64,000 bases of DNA from Pedobacter lusitanus (GCF_040026395.1 NZ_CP157278.1:4898001-4962000), one strand, 5' to 3'. Shown: positions 26,792-36,088, counted from the first letter of the stretch. Translations and numbers: made by a program. Notes: generated by a model not told the origin, from the letters alone.

Positions 26792-29164
26792 ATGAAAGAA
26801 GATAATTTAGAAAAGAAAGCGGCAATCAAAAAACCTGACGCAGAGAATCCATATACTCTTTTGGACTTGAAATTAACTCCTGTAAAGACCTGGTCGGCAG
26901 GTATCCCTGCGGTATTGGCGGCTTTCGCTGACTTGATTGAAGAAAAGGCTGTCATTCGTGGGACAAAAGCATTGTTTAAAATGAACCAGGCAGGTGGTTT
27001 TGACTGTCCAAGCTGTGCATGGCCAGATCCGGATGATGAGCGGTCTCCTATAGGTGAATATTGTGAAAATGGTGCTAAAGCACTGGCAGAAGAGGCGACG
27101 AGCAAAAGGGTAACGCCTGAGTTTTTTAAAGTAAATTCTGTCTTCGAACTCGCTAAATTAACGGACTACGAAATTGGAAAAATGGGGCGGTTAACCGACC
27201 CCGTGTATCTTCCTGAAAATGCGACACATTATGTGCCAATTAGCTGGGACGATGCTTTTAAAAAGATTGCTCAGCATCTTAATGAGCTGAAAGATCCGAA
27301 TGAAGCTGCATTTTATACTTCAGGAAGAACAAGTAATGAGGCCTCTTTTTTATATCAGCTTTTTGCGAAAGAATTTGGGACCAATAACATGCCCGACTGC
27401 TCAAATATGTGCCATGAAACATCTGGTTCAGCTTTGCGCCCAACTATTGGTATAGGGAAAGGTACTGTTACCCTGGAAGATTTTTATGATACAGATGTTA
27501 TCGTTATAATTGGTCAGAATCCGGGAACAAATGCTCCCCGGATGATGAGTGCATTGGCGAAAGGGAAGAAAAACGGAGCGAAAATTATCGCGATTAATCC
27601 ATTACCGGAAGCTGGATTATTCGGTTTCCGTAATCCGCAGGAAATCAGCGGGATTTTAGGGGATGGAGATAAACTGGCAGATCTTTACCTGCCTGTAAAG
27701 ATCAATGGAGATATGGCCTTGCTCAAAGCTCTTGAATGTTTTTTAGTGGATTTCGAGAGAAAATCACCAGGAGAAGTATTTGACCGTGAGTTTATCAAAG
27801 AAAAAACCACTGGGTATGATGCATTTGTAGAGCGGGTTGAGGGGTATAATGCAGAAGAATTAGCTCAATTGTCGGGCGTTCCACTATCGGCAATATACGA
27901 TGCGGCTCAGATGATTGCTTTTAAAAAAAGAATCATTGTCTGTTGGGGAATGGGACTTACTCAGCAGCCTAATGGTGTACATATGATACGGGAGATCCTA
28001 AACATTTTATTGCTGAAGGGAAGTATCGGTAAGCAGGGGGCTGGTGTTTGCCCGGTGCGGGGACATAGTAACGTACAGGGGAACCGGACGATGATGATCG
28101 ATGAGAAACCCACAGATGAACAACTGGATCGGTTACAGGCTTATTTTGGATTTAACCCTCCAAGAGCACATGGGTACGATGTGGTCAGAGCAATAAAGGC
28201 CATGGACGAAGGAAAGGTAAAGTTACTGTTCTGTATGGGCGGGAATTTCCTGTCAGCAACGCCTGATACTACTTATACGGCCAATGCGATACGCAAGCTG
28301 AATTTAATCGTTAGTGTTTCCACAAAATTAAACCGTGGACATTTGGTACATGGCAAAGAATCTATCATACTCCCAACTTACGGACGCAGTGATGAAGATA
28401 TTGTAAAGGGCCAGGTACAAATTGTCAGCACGGAAAATTCTATGGGTGTGGTACAGTCTTCTAAAGGGATGTTAAAACCGGTATCAGATAACCTGGTCAA
28501 TGAGACACAGATTGTCTGTAGAATGGCTATGGCGACTCTTGGAGATAGGTCTGTTGTGAACTGGCAGCTCTATCACGATAGTTATAATGCGGTTCGGGAC
28601 GCCATTGAAAAGTGCATCCCGGGTTTTGAAAATTATAATGAAAGGGTAAGAGAAAAAGCTGGATTTTACTTGCCCAATGCAGCAAGGGATGGCAAATTTA
28701 TTACCAAGAATTTTGGAGATCGCGCGCCATTTACACTTACAGAATTACCGGATAATAAGCTCGATGATGATGAATATATGATGGCAACCACTCGTACACA
28801 TGATCAGTTTAATACCACTATTTACGGATTAGATGATCGTTACAGGGGAATAAAAAATGAAAGACGGGTTGTATTTATGAATCAGGTTGATATTGAAAAA
28901 GGCGGATTTAAGGCAGGTGACAAAGTAGATTTGTTTAATTATGATGATGGTATAGAAAGAATTGCTCCGCTATTTATTATTGTATCGTATCAGATTCCAG
29001 AGAGAAATACGGTTACCTATTTCCCAGAAACAAATGTTTTGGTTTCCATTAATAATGTAGTGGAGGAGAGTAATATGCCAGCATCTAAATATGTAAGAAT
29101 AAAAATCAGAAAACATACTCCAGAGATATTTGAACGGGTTAAAAAAATTGAAGCATCATCTTAA
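26792..29164 (+). CDS. FdhF/YdeP family molybdopterin oxidoreductase
   Basis: A 790-residue molybdopterin-guanine-dinucleotide enzyme of the YdeP branch. It has the conserved GGFDCPSCAWPDP (Cys72, Cys75), IGQNPGTNAPRMM and GVCPVRGHSNVQGN motifs, and a C-terminal dinucleotide-binding domain (about 650-780). It lacks the N-terminal four-cysteine ferredoxin-like motif of true formate dehydrogenases. No signal peptide is seen. The substrate is not established; YdeP relatives have been linked to acid resistance. Clustering with fdhD supports a sulfurated cofactor. Confidence 0.9.
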   Translation: MKEDNLEKKAAIKKPDAENPYTLLDLKLTPVKTWSAGIPAVLAAFADLIEEKAVIRGTKALFKMNQAGGFDCPSCAWPDPDDERSPIGEYCENGAKALAEEATSKRVTPEFFKVNSVFELAKLTDYEIGKMGRLTDPVYLPENATHYVPISWDDAFKKIAQHLNELKDPNEAAFYTSGRTSNEASFLYQLFAKEFGTNNMPDCSNMCHETSGSALRPTIGIGKGTVTLEDFYDTDVIVIIGQNPGTNAPRMMSALAKGKKNGAKIIAINPLPEAGLFGFRNPQEISGILGDGDKLADLYLPVKINGDMALLKALECFLVDFERKSPGEVFDREFIKEKTTGYDAFVERVEGYNAEELAQLSGVPLSAIYDAAQMIAFKKRIIVCWGMGLTQQPNGVHMIREILNILLLKGSIGKQGAGVCPVRGHSNVQGNRTMMIDEKPTDEQLDRLQAYFGFNPPRAHGYDVVRAIKAMDEGKVKLLFCMGGNFLSATPDTTYTANAIRKLNLIVSVSTKLNRGHLVHGKESIILPTYGRSDEDIVKGQVQIVSTENSMGVVQSSKGMLKPVSDNLVNETQIVCRMAMATLGDRSVVNWQLYHDSYNAVRDAIEKCIPGFENYNERVREKAGFYLPNAARDGKFITKNFGDRAPFTLTELPDNKLDDDEYMMATTRTHDQFNTTIYGLDDRYRGIKNERRVVFMNQVDIEKGGFKAGDKVDLFNYDDGIERIAPLFIIVSYQIPERNTVTYFPETNVLVSINNVVEESNMPASKYVRIKIRKHTPEIFERVKKIEASS

Positions 29165-29958
29165 TTTTTTGTCATCAGATATAGTCCTGTCTCTTTCTGG
29201 TCAAAATACTTGTCAGCTACATAAAGCAATGCTGTTTCTTTTTCAGTAAAATGCCTGGGCAGCCTGTATAGTCTCATTTCAAAACTGGCTGTATTAGCAG
29301 TATTTATTTTGAATTCAATTGGCTGTGCATCCATTAATAGTCTGAAAAAAGCTGTTCCCTGCCAGGTATGGGAGGAAGCTCCGTTAGAAAAGCCAATACC
29401 GCGGACCGGATTCATAGCACTCCAGTTAAATTTCTCTCTGAAGAAATAATCCATATAAAACTTCTGATTTTTATCATTCCATTTATAGAAATTCACTATT
29501 TCGTCTTCCAGAATGATGCCCGGAGAAGTTTTAATGCTGTCTCTGTGTTTTACTGCAATGATATTTCCTTTCAGGTCTGTATTTAACCATTCCTCATAGG
29601 GAAGAGGAAGGTGACCGTCTTTACGGTGAGGCTTTTCAGTGGTTTCTATCCAAAACTGATGTTTAAGTGTATCATAATATACGAAGCCGTCTGTATTTTT
29701 CTTTGGCTTGTTTATCCGGTAGTATTCCTTTCTTTCATCGCTGGTTGCAAACCTATCACTAAACTGCAGGTAAAGCTTTTTGTCTGTTATTTTTTTGATG
29801 GTATACCCACCGGAACTCTTCAATTGAGATAATAAGCTATAGTTGTTATAGATTGACTTGTAGCCGATATAGCGGGAAAAGTAAGTCCAGGCTATTATCA
29901 GCACTATCGTAGTCAAAACAATATAAAAAATCCTCATTGACTTGAAATCTTTCATCAA
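29161..29958 (-). CDS. Hypothetical membrane-anchored protein
   Basis: Not recognised. The 265-residue product has one N-terminal membrane segment (about 8-26, IFYIVLTTIVLIIAWTYF) and a long soluble part, probably periplasmic. It is convergent with the oxidoreductase, overlapping its stop by 4 bp. Internal Met codons at positions 2 and 8 are alternative starts. Confidence 0.65.
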   Translation of the reverse strand: MMKDFKSMRIFYIVLTTIVLIIAWTYFSRYIGYKSIYNNYSLLSQLKSSGGYTIKKITDKKLYLQFSDRFATSDERKEYYRINKPKKNTDGFVYYDTLKHQFWIETTEKPHRKDGHLPLPYEEWLNTDLKGNIIAVKHRDSIKTSPGIILEDEIVNFYKWNDKNQKFYMDYFFREKFNWSAMNPVRGIGFSNGASSHTWQGTAFFRLLMDAQPIEFKINTANTASFEMRLYRLPRHFTEKETALLYVADKYFDQKETGLYLMTKN

Positions 29959-30069
29959 ATATAAGAAAACCTGTTAAGGACCGGCTTTTGCGATGCGTTA
30001 TAAAGATATGATTGCATAGGCTATAATACAGTCCTGAGTTTAGTATTTTATTTTCTTAAAAGGACTTGC

Positions 30070-30111
30070 GAAACCAACTAGTTGCATATATATTTACAAC
30101 TAATTGGTTTC
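30070..30111. promoter_or_regulatory. 15-bp inverted repeat in the DoxX promoter, likely ArsR operator
   Basis: GAAACCAACTAGTTG (30070-30084) and CAACTAATTGGTTTC (30097-30111) are complementary with one mismatch and 12 bp between. The spacer holds an AT-rich TATATATTTA that could be a promoter -7 region. An ArsR-type gene lies in the operon below, so autorepression is likely. Confidence 0.6.
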
Positions 30112-30131
30112 TTATTTAAATTAAAATAATC

Positions 30132-30512
30132 ATGAAAAGTAAAATTCTCTTCGTTTTATGCCTGCTCACCGGGCTGATGTTTATTAATGCAGGTCTGGAT
30201 AAATTCCTGCACTACATGCCCATGCCAAAAGAAATGCCTGAGAAAATGGTAAAAGCATTTAAAGCATTTATGGAAATAGGCTGGTTAATGCCACTTGTGG
30301 GTACTATAGAAATCCTTGGTGGTTTGTTGCTGATCTTTGGAAAAACACGGGCGCTGGGTGCTATTGTTATCGTTCCTATCTTAACAGGTATTCTACTGGC
30401 CAACATTAGTATGGCTCCATCGGGATTGCCTATAGTTTTTATTCTGATCGCAGTTATTCTTTGGGTAATTATTGAGAATTGGGAAAAATATCTGCACTTA
30501 ATCAGGAAATAA
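30132..30512 (+). CDS. DoxX family membrane protein
   Basis: A 126-residue protein with four membrane segments and a DoxX-like layout (FINAGLDKFLHY, GTIEILGGLLLIFGKTRALGA). Roles in the family vary. First gene of a small operon with an ArsR-type regulator and a decayed SRPBCC gene, behind a perfect-looking operator. Confidence 0.82.
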   Translation: MKSKILFVLCLLTGLMFINAGLDKFLHYMPMPKEMPEKMVKAFKAFMEIGWLMPLVGTIEILGGLLLIFGKTRALGAIVIVPILTGILLANISMAPSGLPIVFILIAVILWVIIENWEKYLHLIRK

Positions 30513-30556
30513 TTTTAATGTTACGGAGCCTTAAGCTCATCTTATCACAACAATCA

Positions 30557-30868
30557 ATGAGAAGAGATATATTTCAAGCTATATCAGATCCTACAAGAAG
30601 AGCTATTATCGCTCTGATTGCTATTCAAGCTATGACACCTAATACGATTGCTGAGCATTTTGATACCACACGCCAGGCAGTTTCGAAACATCTGAAAGTT
30701 TTAACTGAATGTGAACTGGTAAAACAGGAGCATCAGGGCCGCGAAATATATTATCAACTTGAAATTGACAAAATGAAAGAAATAGACAAGTGGTTAGAAC
30801 AATTCCGCGAGATCTGGGAAACCCGCTATCAGCAGCTGGATGATCTTTTGCTAACTATTCAGGGATAA
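30557..30868 (+). CDS. ArsR family winged-helix regulator
   Basis: A 103-residue DNA-binding protein with MRRDIFQAISDPTRRAII, the recognition region TTRQAVSKHLKVL and a wing (KQEHQGREIYYQL). No metal-binding cysteine motif is seen. This type usually sits with SRPBCC and DoxX genes. I chose ATG 30557 as typical of the family; an upstream in-frame start at 30479 overlaps DoxX. It probably represses its own operon through the inverted repeat at 30070-30111. Confidence 0.87.
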   Translation: MRRDIFQAISDPTRRAIIALIAIQAMTPNTIAEHFDTTRQAVSKHLKVLTECELVKQEHQGREIYYQLEIDKMKEIDKWLEQFREIWETRYQQLDDLLLTIQG

Positions 30869-30873
30869 AAAAA

Positions 30874-30967
30874 ATGAAACACAACTTACTAACCTTGAAA
30901 AAATAAAAAGCAGACAACAAAATTACTGTTACTACTACTGTAAATGCAGTTAAAGCTGTTTTTTAAA
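30874..30967 (+). pseudogene. Remnant of an SRPBCC (AHSA1-type) gene
   Basis: From ATG 30874 the frame reads MKHNLLTLKK, a TAA, then ADNKITVTTTVNAVKAVF and another stop. The second part matches the N-terminus of SRPBCC/AHSA1 proteins (NKITVTTTVNAP...), the usual third gene of ArsR-DoxX operons. The rest of the domain, normally about 140 residues, is missing and a terminator stem begins within the remnant. Confidence 0.65.
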
Positions 30968-30994
30968 ATGAAAAGCAGCTTTAACTCCTTTTTT
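30948..30994 (+). terminator. Terminator of the DoxX-ArsR operon
   Basis: AGTTAAAGCT (30948-30957) pairs with AGCTTTAACT (30977-30986), followed by CCTTTTTTA. The stem begins inside the SRPBCC remnant. Confidence 0.7.
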
Positions 30995-31775
30995 ATCCAG
31001 CCAGTTCCGTCGCGTTATATCCGAAATGTCTTTTGAAAGCAAAGGAAAAATGTGACAGATCCTCGAAACCCAGATCCAGGTAAATTTCATTGGATATTTT
31101 CTTCTCTTTTTCAATCAGAAAATGTGCTTCCTGCAGACGCCTTTGTACGAGCCACCGATTGGGTGTTTGTCTGAATATAGCTTTAAAATCTCTTTTAAAT
31201 GCAGATAGGCTTCGTCCGGTAAGGTAAGCCAAACGTTCTAAGCTGACATTGAACTTGTAGTGCTTTTGCATATAGGCTTCCAGGTCAATTCTGCCAGGCT
31301 TTCCAAAATCAAAGAAAAGGTTTACCAGTTCCGGATATACATCCAGCAGGACTTGCAGGAACTTTTCTCTTATTTCATCAGTGCGTTGCAAGGTTGTTTC
31401 CTGACTTTCGTAAGCGGGCAGCTGTTCCTGTATGAAATTTATAACCGATGGTGAACTTTCCAACGGAATAAAAATATCAGAAACAAAATATTCTGATGAA
31501 GAAAGCGCATATTTCTTTTGATACTTTTTCAAGAACTCTTCATCCAATATGACTACTACTTTTTCAAAATCATTCTGATCTTTTTGCTTGTTGTATCTTG
31601 CCAACCGGTTCTTACGTACTATACAACATTCTCCAGGTCCTATTTTTGTATGTTTTGTACCATCATAACCATTCATTCTGCCCTTGAGCAAAAAGATGAA
31701 AATATGCTCCGGGACAAATTGCTCAGGTGAGATCTGCGGGCCAAGATAGCAGGACGTTATTTCTGTAATTTTCAT
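30993..31775 (-). CDS. AraC family transcription regulator
   Basis: A 260-residue regulator with an N-terminal cupin-like sensing region and a C-terminal double helix-turn-helix (LAYLTGRSLSAFKRDFKAIF, then ISNEIYLDLGFEDLSHFSFAFKRHFG). I chose ATG 31775 (MKITEITSCYLG); the longer frame from 31802 overlaps the preceding metallo-hydrolase gene. Last gene of a four-gene minus-strand group and perhaps its regulator. Confidence 0.87.
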   Translation of the reverse strand: MKITEITSCYLGPQISPEQFVPEHIFIFLLKGRMNGYDGTKHTKIGPGECCIVRKNRLARYNKQKDQNDFEKVVVILDEEFLKKYQKKYALSSSEYFVSDIFIPLESSPSVINFIQEQLPAYESQETTLQRTDEIREKFLQVLLDVYPELVNLFFDFGKPGRIDLEAYMQKHYKFNVSLERLAYLTGRSLSAFKRDFKAIFRQTPNRWLVQRRLQEAHFLIEKEKKISNEIYLDLGFEDLSHFSFAFKRHFGYNATELAG

Positions 31776-31780
31776 CGGCA

Positions 31781-32911
31781 CTAATTTACTCTTTCCCACC
31801 ACTTTGTAAATACCTGTTGATCATCATTCAGATGTACGGTTTCGCCAATCATAGGTGTAGCCAAACGATAGGGTTTATGATTAGAAAACTCCGTTATTTT
31901 ATTCAGTGGTTCATTCCAGGGATGATTAGCCAGTGTAAATTTAGAATGATGGACAGGAAGCATGTTCTTTGCCTTTAATTGCACGGTTGCACGGGCTACT
32001 TCTTCGGGTAACTCATGTACCGCCTGCCAGGCTTTATTATATTGCCCGCATTCCATAATTGCCCAGTCTATTACACCATATTTTCTGCCGATTTCTGCAA
32101 AACGATTATCGTAACCACCATCACCACTATAATATACTTTCATAGTTGGAGATTGGATTAAAAAGGATAACCACAATGCTTTACTCCTTGTAAATCCTCT
32201 GCCAGATTCATGATGTGTTGATTCTGTAAAGATGGTATAACCTTCAGCTACTTCTACTTTTTCATACCAGTCTTTTTCTATGATTTGTTCCGGGCTATAA
32301 CCCCAATACTCAAAATGTGCACCTACACCTAAACCACATATGACCTGTTTTACTTTGTTTTTCAGTGCGATAGCCGTTTCATAATCCAGGTGATCATAAT
32401 GGTCATGGGAGATCAGCATATAGTCTATTGCAGGCATATCGTCTGCTGTATAAATATCACTTCCTTTATATGCCTTAACTGAACCTGGAACAGGGGATGC
32501 TGATCCGCTGAATACCGGGTCTGCTAAAAATCTTTTTCCGTCAAGCTGCATATAAAAAGAAGAATGTCCAAACCAGACAATCAGATTACTGTCAATTGGT
32601 AAAGACTTTAAATCTGTTTTCAGCGAAGGCAAAGAATCAACAGGATTGCGGTTGGGAAATTTTGTAAAGATTGTTTTATATAATTCACCTGGTATGGAAT
32701 ATCCTTCGGTTAGTGTAGGTTTTTCAATCAGGTTCCGAAAGCCGCCGTCTTTATAGTGTGGTGATTTTTCAATTCTTGCTAATCGTTCTCCGGCAGGCAA
32801 TTTCCCGAATTTGGCCTGACGCATATAAAAAAATGAAGTAACCGCGATCAATACGATCAGCATTAAAAGAATCTGCATTGTTCGTTTTAAAATTTTAAAG
32901 TTTTTCTTCAT
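31781..32911 (-). CDS. MBL-fold metallo-hydrolase, membrane-anchored
   Basis: A 376-residue metallo-beta-lactamase-fold protein of the UlaG/NAPE-PLD-like type. The zinc motif SHDHYDHLD is intact, with further ligands in ESTHHESGRG, YYSGDGGYDNRF and LPVHHSKF. An N-terminal membrane segment (MQILLMLIVLIAVTSFF) places the catalytic part in the periplasm. I chose ATG 32911 (MKKNFKILKR); the longer frame overlaps the upstream gene. It starts 4 bp after the epimerase-like gene. Confidence 0.85.
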   Translation of the reverse strand: MKKNFKILKRTMQILLMLIVLIAVTSFFYMRQAKFGKLPAGERLARIEKSPHYKDGGFRNLIEKPTLTEGYSIPGELYKTIFTKFPNRNPVDSLPSLKTDLKSLPIDSNLIVWFGHSSFYMQLDGKRFLADPVFSGSASPVPGSVKAYKGSDIYTADDMPAIDYMLISHDHYDHLDYETAIALKNKVKQVICGLGVGAHFEYWGYSPEQIIEKDWYEKVEVAEGYTIFTESTHHESGRGFTRSKALWLSFLIQSPTMKVYYSGDGGYDNRFAEIGRKYGVIDWAIMECGQYNKAWQAVHELPEEVARATVQLKAKNMLPVHHSKFTLANHPWNEPLNKITEFSNHKPYRLATPMIGETVHLNDDQQVFTKWWERVN

Positions 32912-32915
32912 AGCC

Positions 32916-33563
32916 CTATCCTTTGGCCAGTAATTTAATATCGCTGATTTCCAGAACCTGTTTAGGGTAGCCTTTTTGTACGGCATTAATCATCGCCTGT
33001 CCCAGTTCATTAAGACTGATAATGCTTTTTGGTGCAAAAATTTTAATGATGTTTACAATGACAACATAAATCATTTTGACACTTTTTTGCCCTTTTACAG
33101 GTGCCATACCTCCCGGACGAAAATTATACTGCCCTTTAAAAGGTAATTTCATCAAATCGTTTTCGGTTTTACCTTTTACCCTGGCCCACATCGTTTTACT
33201 TTGTTCTGTGCTGTCTGTATTTGCTCCTGTGATATAATTGAAAACCATGTCAGGATTAATGGTCACCAGTGTTTTAGCAAATTGCATGGTTGTATCATAG
33301 GTGATAATAGTGTATTTCTCTTCATTCATACCTACTGAACTAATACCAGCGCAGAAGAAACAGGCATCATATCCGTGTAACGAATTACTATAGTCTTCTA
33401 TTTTCAGAAAATCGGGAACCAGTAATTCATTTAGTTTGGGGTGTACAATGTCCAGATGTTTTCTATTGATCATTAATATCTCTGTAACGGCATTATTTTG
33501 CAGACATTCTAATAAAACGCCCTGGCCAGCCATTCCTGTAGCCCCTGTTAATATGATTTTCAT
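32916..33563 (-). CDS. NAD(P)-binding epimerase/dehydratase-like protein
   Basis: A 215-residue Rossmann-fold protein with TGATGMAGQGV at its N-terminus, then CFFCAGISSVGM and the FNYITGANTDST segment. It is shorter than full epimerases and close to the atypical SDR (NmrA/HTATIP2-like) group. ATG 33563 overlaps the stop of the truncated SDR frame upstream as ATGA, so its translation may depend on that remnant. Confidence 0.85.
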   Translation of the reverse strand: MKIILTGATGMAGQGVLLECLQNNAVTEILMINRKHLDIVHPKLNELLVPDFLKIEDYSNSLHGYDACFFCAGISSVGMNEEKYTIITYDTTMQFAKTLVTINPDMVFNYITGANTDSTEQSKTMWARVKGKTENDLMKLPFKGQYNFRPGGMAPVKGQKSVKMIYVVIVNIIKIFAPKSIISLNELGQAMINAVQKGYPKQVLEISDIKLLAKG

Positions 33564-33772
33564 AGGTGTAAATTTGTTTTTAATGGTGATGAAGCTATCA
33601 TGGTTATACCGGCTGCTTTCAGCATGGAGAGTACCTCGTTTTTTCTGTTTAAAGAACGAAGCGTAGTTTTTATTTGGTAACCTTTTTGCAACAGCTGATG
33701 AATAGCATGAATACCTACAAAGCCCATACCACCAGTAACTAAAACCCATGTTTGATTATTTTCCTTTGTCAT
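33560..33772 (-). pseudogene. Truncated NAD-dependent epimerase (SDR) remnant
   Basis: The 70-codon frame begins MTKENNQTWVLVTGGMGFVG and continues through TLRSLNRKNEVLSMLKAAG, the first two strands and helices of an extended SDR, then ends. The rest of the fold, over 200 residues, is missing. The frame runs into the next gene with an ATGA overlap, so a deletion probably left the 5' end in place as the entry for downstream translation. Confidence 0.75.
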
Positions 33773-33863
33773 AATGATGAAATCAGGATACAAAGATGAG
33801 AGTTAATCTGATTGCTGGCTTTGTTGAAAAGTCCAAATTTCAGCGGGTGCTGATAGAGAGAAA

Positions 33864-33898
33864 TTCAGTGGCCTTAATTCCGGGAAAAAGCCACTGAA
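33864..33898 (-). terminator. Hairpin after the sterol desaturase gene
   Basis: TTCAGTGGC and GCCACTGAA (9 bp) around a 17-nt loop, 12 bp past the stop at 33910. The following minus-strand sequence is only moderately T-rich, so termination is likely but not certain. Confidence 0.5.
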
Positions 33899-33909
33899 GC
33901 GTTGTAGTT

Positions 33910-34911
33910 TTATTTGACGGTTTTGGTAAGTTCTTCTTCGATAAATGATCGTCGTGTAATTTTTGCAGTTTTATGATCTCCTGTATGATTCCATCCCGGT
34001 GGCATAATGATGTATAATAGCTTGTTTTTGAGACCTGGAGCTGCGACAATATCTTTTCCTAAACAAATAAATTCACCGAAATAAACATCCCACAGACTGT
34101 TGGGATCCATCTCTCGGGTGATGCCATATTCTATTATGATATCTCTTCTTTCATCCTGATAAGTTTTGAAAACCCGGTCCCAGATATTCAGCAGGTTGCA
34201 GAAATTGGTGTCCATGTATAATGGATTTCTGGCGTGATGTACCCGGTGATGTGAAGGAGAAAGCAGAATATGATTTAAGAATCCCAATCTTCCATCTTTA
34301 ATGACATTTTCTCCTATATGTATAAAGGAACCCCAGAATCCATCAATGAACATAATGAAAAAAAGCAGGGCCGGATTTACGCCTAAAAGTATACATATTG
34401 AAGTCCGGATTACATCCGCATAAGGCGCCTCTAAAAAGAAATGGGCAAAATTAACAGAGAGGTTCATTTGCTGGGGGGCATGATGTGTGGAATGCAGACA
34501 CCATAAGATTCTGACTTTATGAGCAAGGGCATGGTAAACAAAATGAGAAAATTCCCAGATAATATAGCCATAAATCAGCCAGTACCACGTAAAGGTTGTT
34601 GTGAAAATAGCATGTTTTTCGAGTAATCCTATACAGAATGCTACTGCAGCTATTGATATAAATCTGGAGATTAAACGGTTGATTACAAATACTAAAAAGG
34701 GAATGCGGTATTCGTCTATTTTAAAACGTTTATAAAAAAAAGCCCTTAATATTTCTATCAGTAACAGAAAGGGGATAATGGGTGCGATAAGATGTTGTAT
34801 GCCTTCAAATGTAGACAGTGAGCCATAATCTCCGCTTTGCACCATCTTTATAATACCACCGATACCAAAGAAGCCTGTTAGTTCGTCATAGAATGTTTGA
34901 AAGATATTCAT
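33910..34911 (-). CDS. Sterol desaturase / fatty acid hydroxylase family protein
   Basis: A 333-residue integral membrane di-iron enzyme. The histidine clusters are present: HFVYHALAH, STHHAPQQMN and SPSHHRVHHARN, with membrane segments between. The family hydroxylates or desaturates sterols, fatty acids, carotenoids or ether lipids; the substrate is not evident. A second member lies at 47276. Confidence 0.88.
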   Translation of the reverse strand: MNIFQTFYDELTGFFGIGGIIKMVQSGDYGSLSTFEGIQHLIAPIIPFLLLIEILRAFFYKRFKIDEYRIPFLVFVINRLISRFISIAAVAFCIGLLEKHAIFTTTFTWYWLIYGYIIWEFSHFVYHALAHKVRILWCLHSTHHAPQQMNLSVNFAHFFLEAPYADVIRTSICILLGVNPALLFFIMFIDGFWGSFIHIGENVIKDGRLGFLNHILLSPSHHRVHHARNPLYMDTNFCNLLNIWDRVFKTYQDERRDIIIEYGITREMDPNSLWDVYFGEFICLGKDIVAAPGLKNKLLYIIMPPGWNHTGDHKTAKITRRSFIEEELTKTVK

Positions 34912-34972
34912 TAGCTGATATAATTGTTTTTACAATGATTTATAATTAATTCTATTAGTGATCGCAGACGAT

Positions 34973-35905
34973 TTACAGATACCTTTTTCTCCAGACCTGC
35001 ATCATATATACATTTATTTCCCATTGATCGGCTACAGGGCGATTAGTAAAAGGAATAGTAGGCATATAAGAGGGGGGACCAAATTCGGTTAACATCGTAA
35101 GCACTTTGCCCTGTCTTTTTTTTAAGTTAACTACTTTATCCCACCAGGCAAAATGAGCAGCTAATTCTGCTTTCCATTCCGGAGCACGGGGATCGCTGAC
35201 CTGTGGCCCTTCAGCATGTCCAACTCTGGAGTGTACATGATCTGTGCGGGAAATAGCCAGTTCAACAGTAGCTGGCTGATCTTCCAGTAAGCTTTCACTA
35301 ACATTACACCAGTGGGAAATATCCAGCGTAAGTCTCAGACCTGGATTTTTTTGTAAATAAGGCAAGGCCGCCGGTGCTGAATAAAGCATACGCGATCTGT
35401 GGGTTTCATGATAAATGGGAACACCAGTTTTCTTTGAATAATTAATAGTAAAATCTATAAACTGCTTATTCTCTTGGTAACTAAAGAAATCCCTGCCTGA
35501 ATGGACGTTTATGTATAGTGGCTGCTGGTATTTGTTTTCGGTTGCTTCGCTGATTACCTTTTTAAAAGTTGCAAAATTGTTATCCGGAAGCGGCTCATCT
35601 CCGCGGCAAAGAAATCCTGCGTCCAGCTGATACTCTTTTAATGCCGCAAATAACTCTTTTTGCAGGGTAATATCAGATGGCCATAAAATTTCTATCCCAT
35701 CATATCCATCATGTTTTGCCTTTTTGCAAAAATCAGTTACAGTTCCGTTGAAACCCCAGAAGGGGGCCATGATCTTTAAGGCAAAACCTTTTTCTATGTG
35801 TTCTGTGACGAGCCTTGAAGATCCGAATATGTCCAGTGAAGGTAAAAGCATTGCGGTTGTTACGGCAAGACTATTCCCTATAAAATTTCTTCGGTTATAT
35901 TTCAT
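34973..35905 (-). CDS. Tat-exported TIM-barrel sugar isomerase/epimerase
   Basis: A 310-residue protein of the xylose-isomerase-like TIM-barrel superfamily with an N-terminal twin-arginine signal (NRRNFIG followed by a hydrophobic stretch). Likely metal-site residues lie in YDGIEILWPSD, VHSGRDFF, PIYHETHRSR, LDISHWCN and DHVHSRVGHAEG. Export suggests a role in periplasmic carbohydrate processing. I chose ATG 35905; a TTG 9 bases upstream is possible. Confidence 0.85.
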   Translation of the reverse strand: MKYNRRNFIGNSLAVTTAMLLPSLDIFGSSRLVTEHIEKGFALKIMAPFWGFNGTVTDFCKKAKHDGYDGIEILWPSDITLQKELFAALKEYQLDAGFLCRGDEPLPDNNFATFKKVISEATENKYQQPLYINVHSGRDFFSYQENKQFIDFTINYSKKTGVPIYHETHRSRMLYSAPAALPYLQKNPGLRLTLDISHWCNVSESLLEDQPATVELAISRTDHVHSRVGHAEGPQVSDPRAPEWKAELAAHFAWWDKVVNLKKRQGKVLTMLTEFGPPSYMPTIPFTNRPVADQWEINVYMMQVWRKRYL

Positions 35906-36088
35906 GGTTAGCAAGGTTTTGAAAAATCAAAATACATATTTTAAATCTCTGTGGTATGCATTTTATGTAACATCGTGATTGTAATATTGGAAACGTTTTC
36001 ATCTTACGGAAATTTAATTATCTGATAACCCCTGTTTAATAAATAACCCGGAATGTTTTTTGATCTTTATTATATAAAACTATTTATT

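Noticed and set aside
30132..30512. DoxX as part of a thiosulfate:quinone oxidoreductase
   Set aside because: No DoxD-type partner or sulfur genes nearby; context is an ArsR-regulated operon.
33840..34049. 69-codon minus-strand ORF at the end of the sterol desaturase gene
   Set aside because: Out of frame with a well-supported gene and covers its terminator hairpin.
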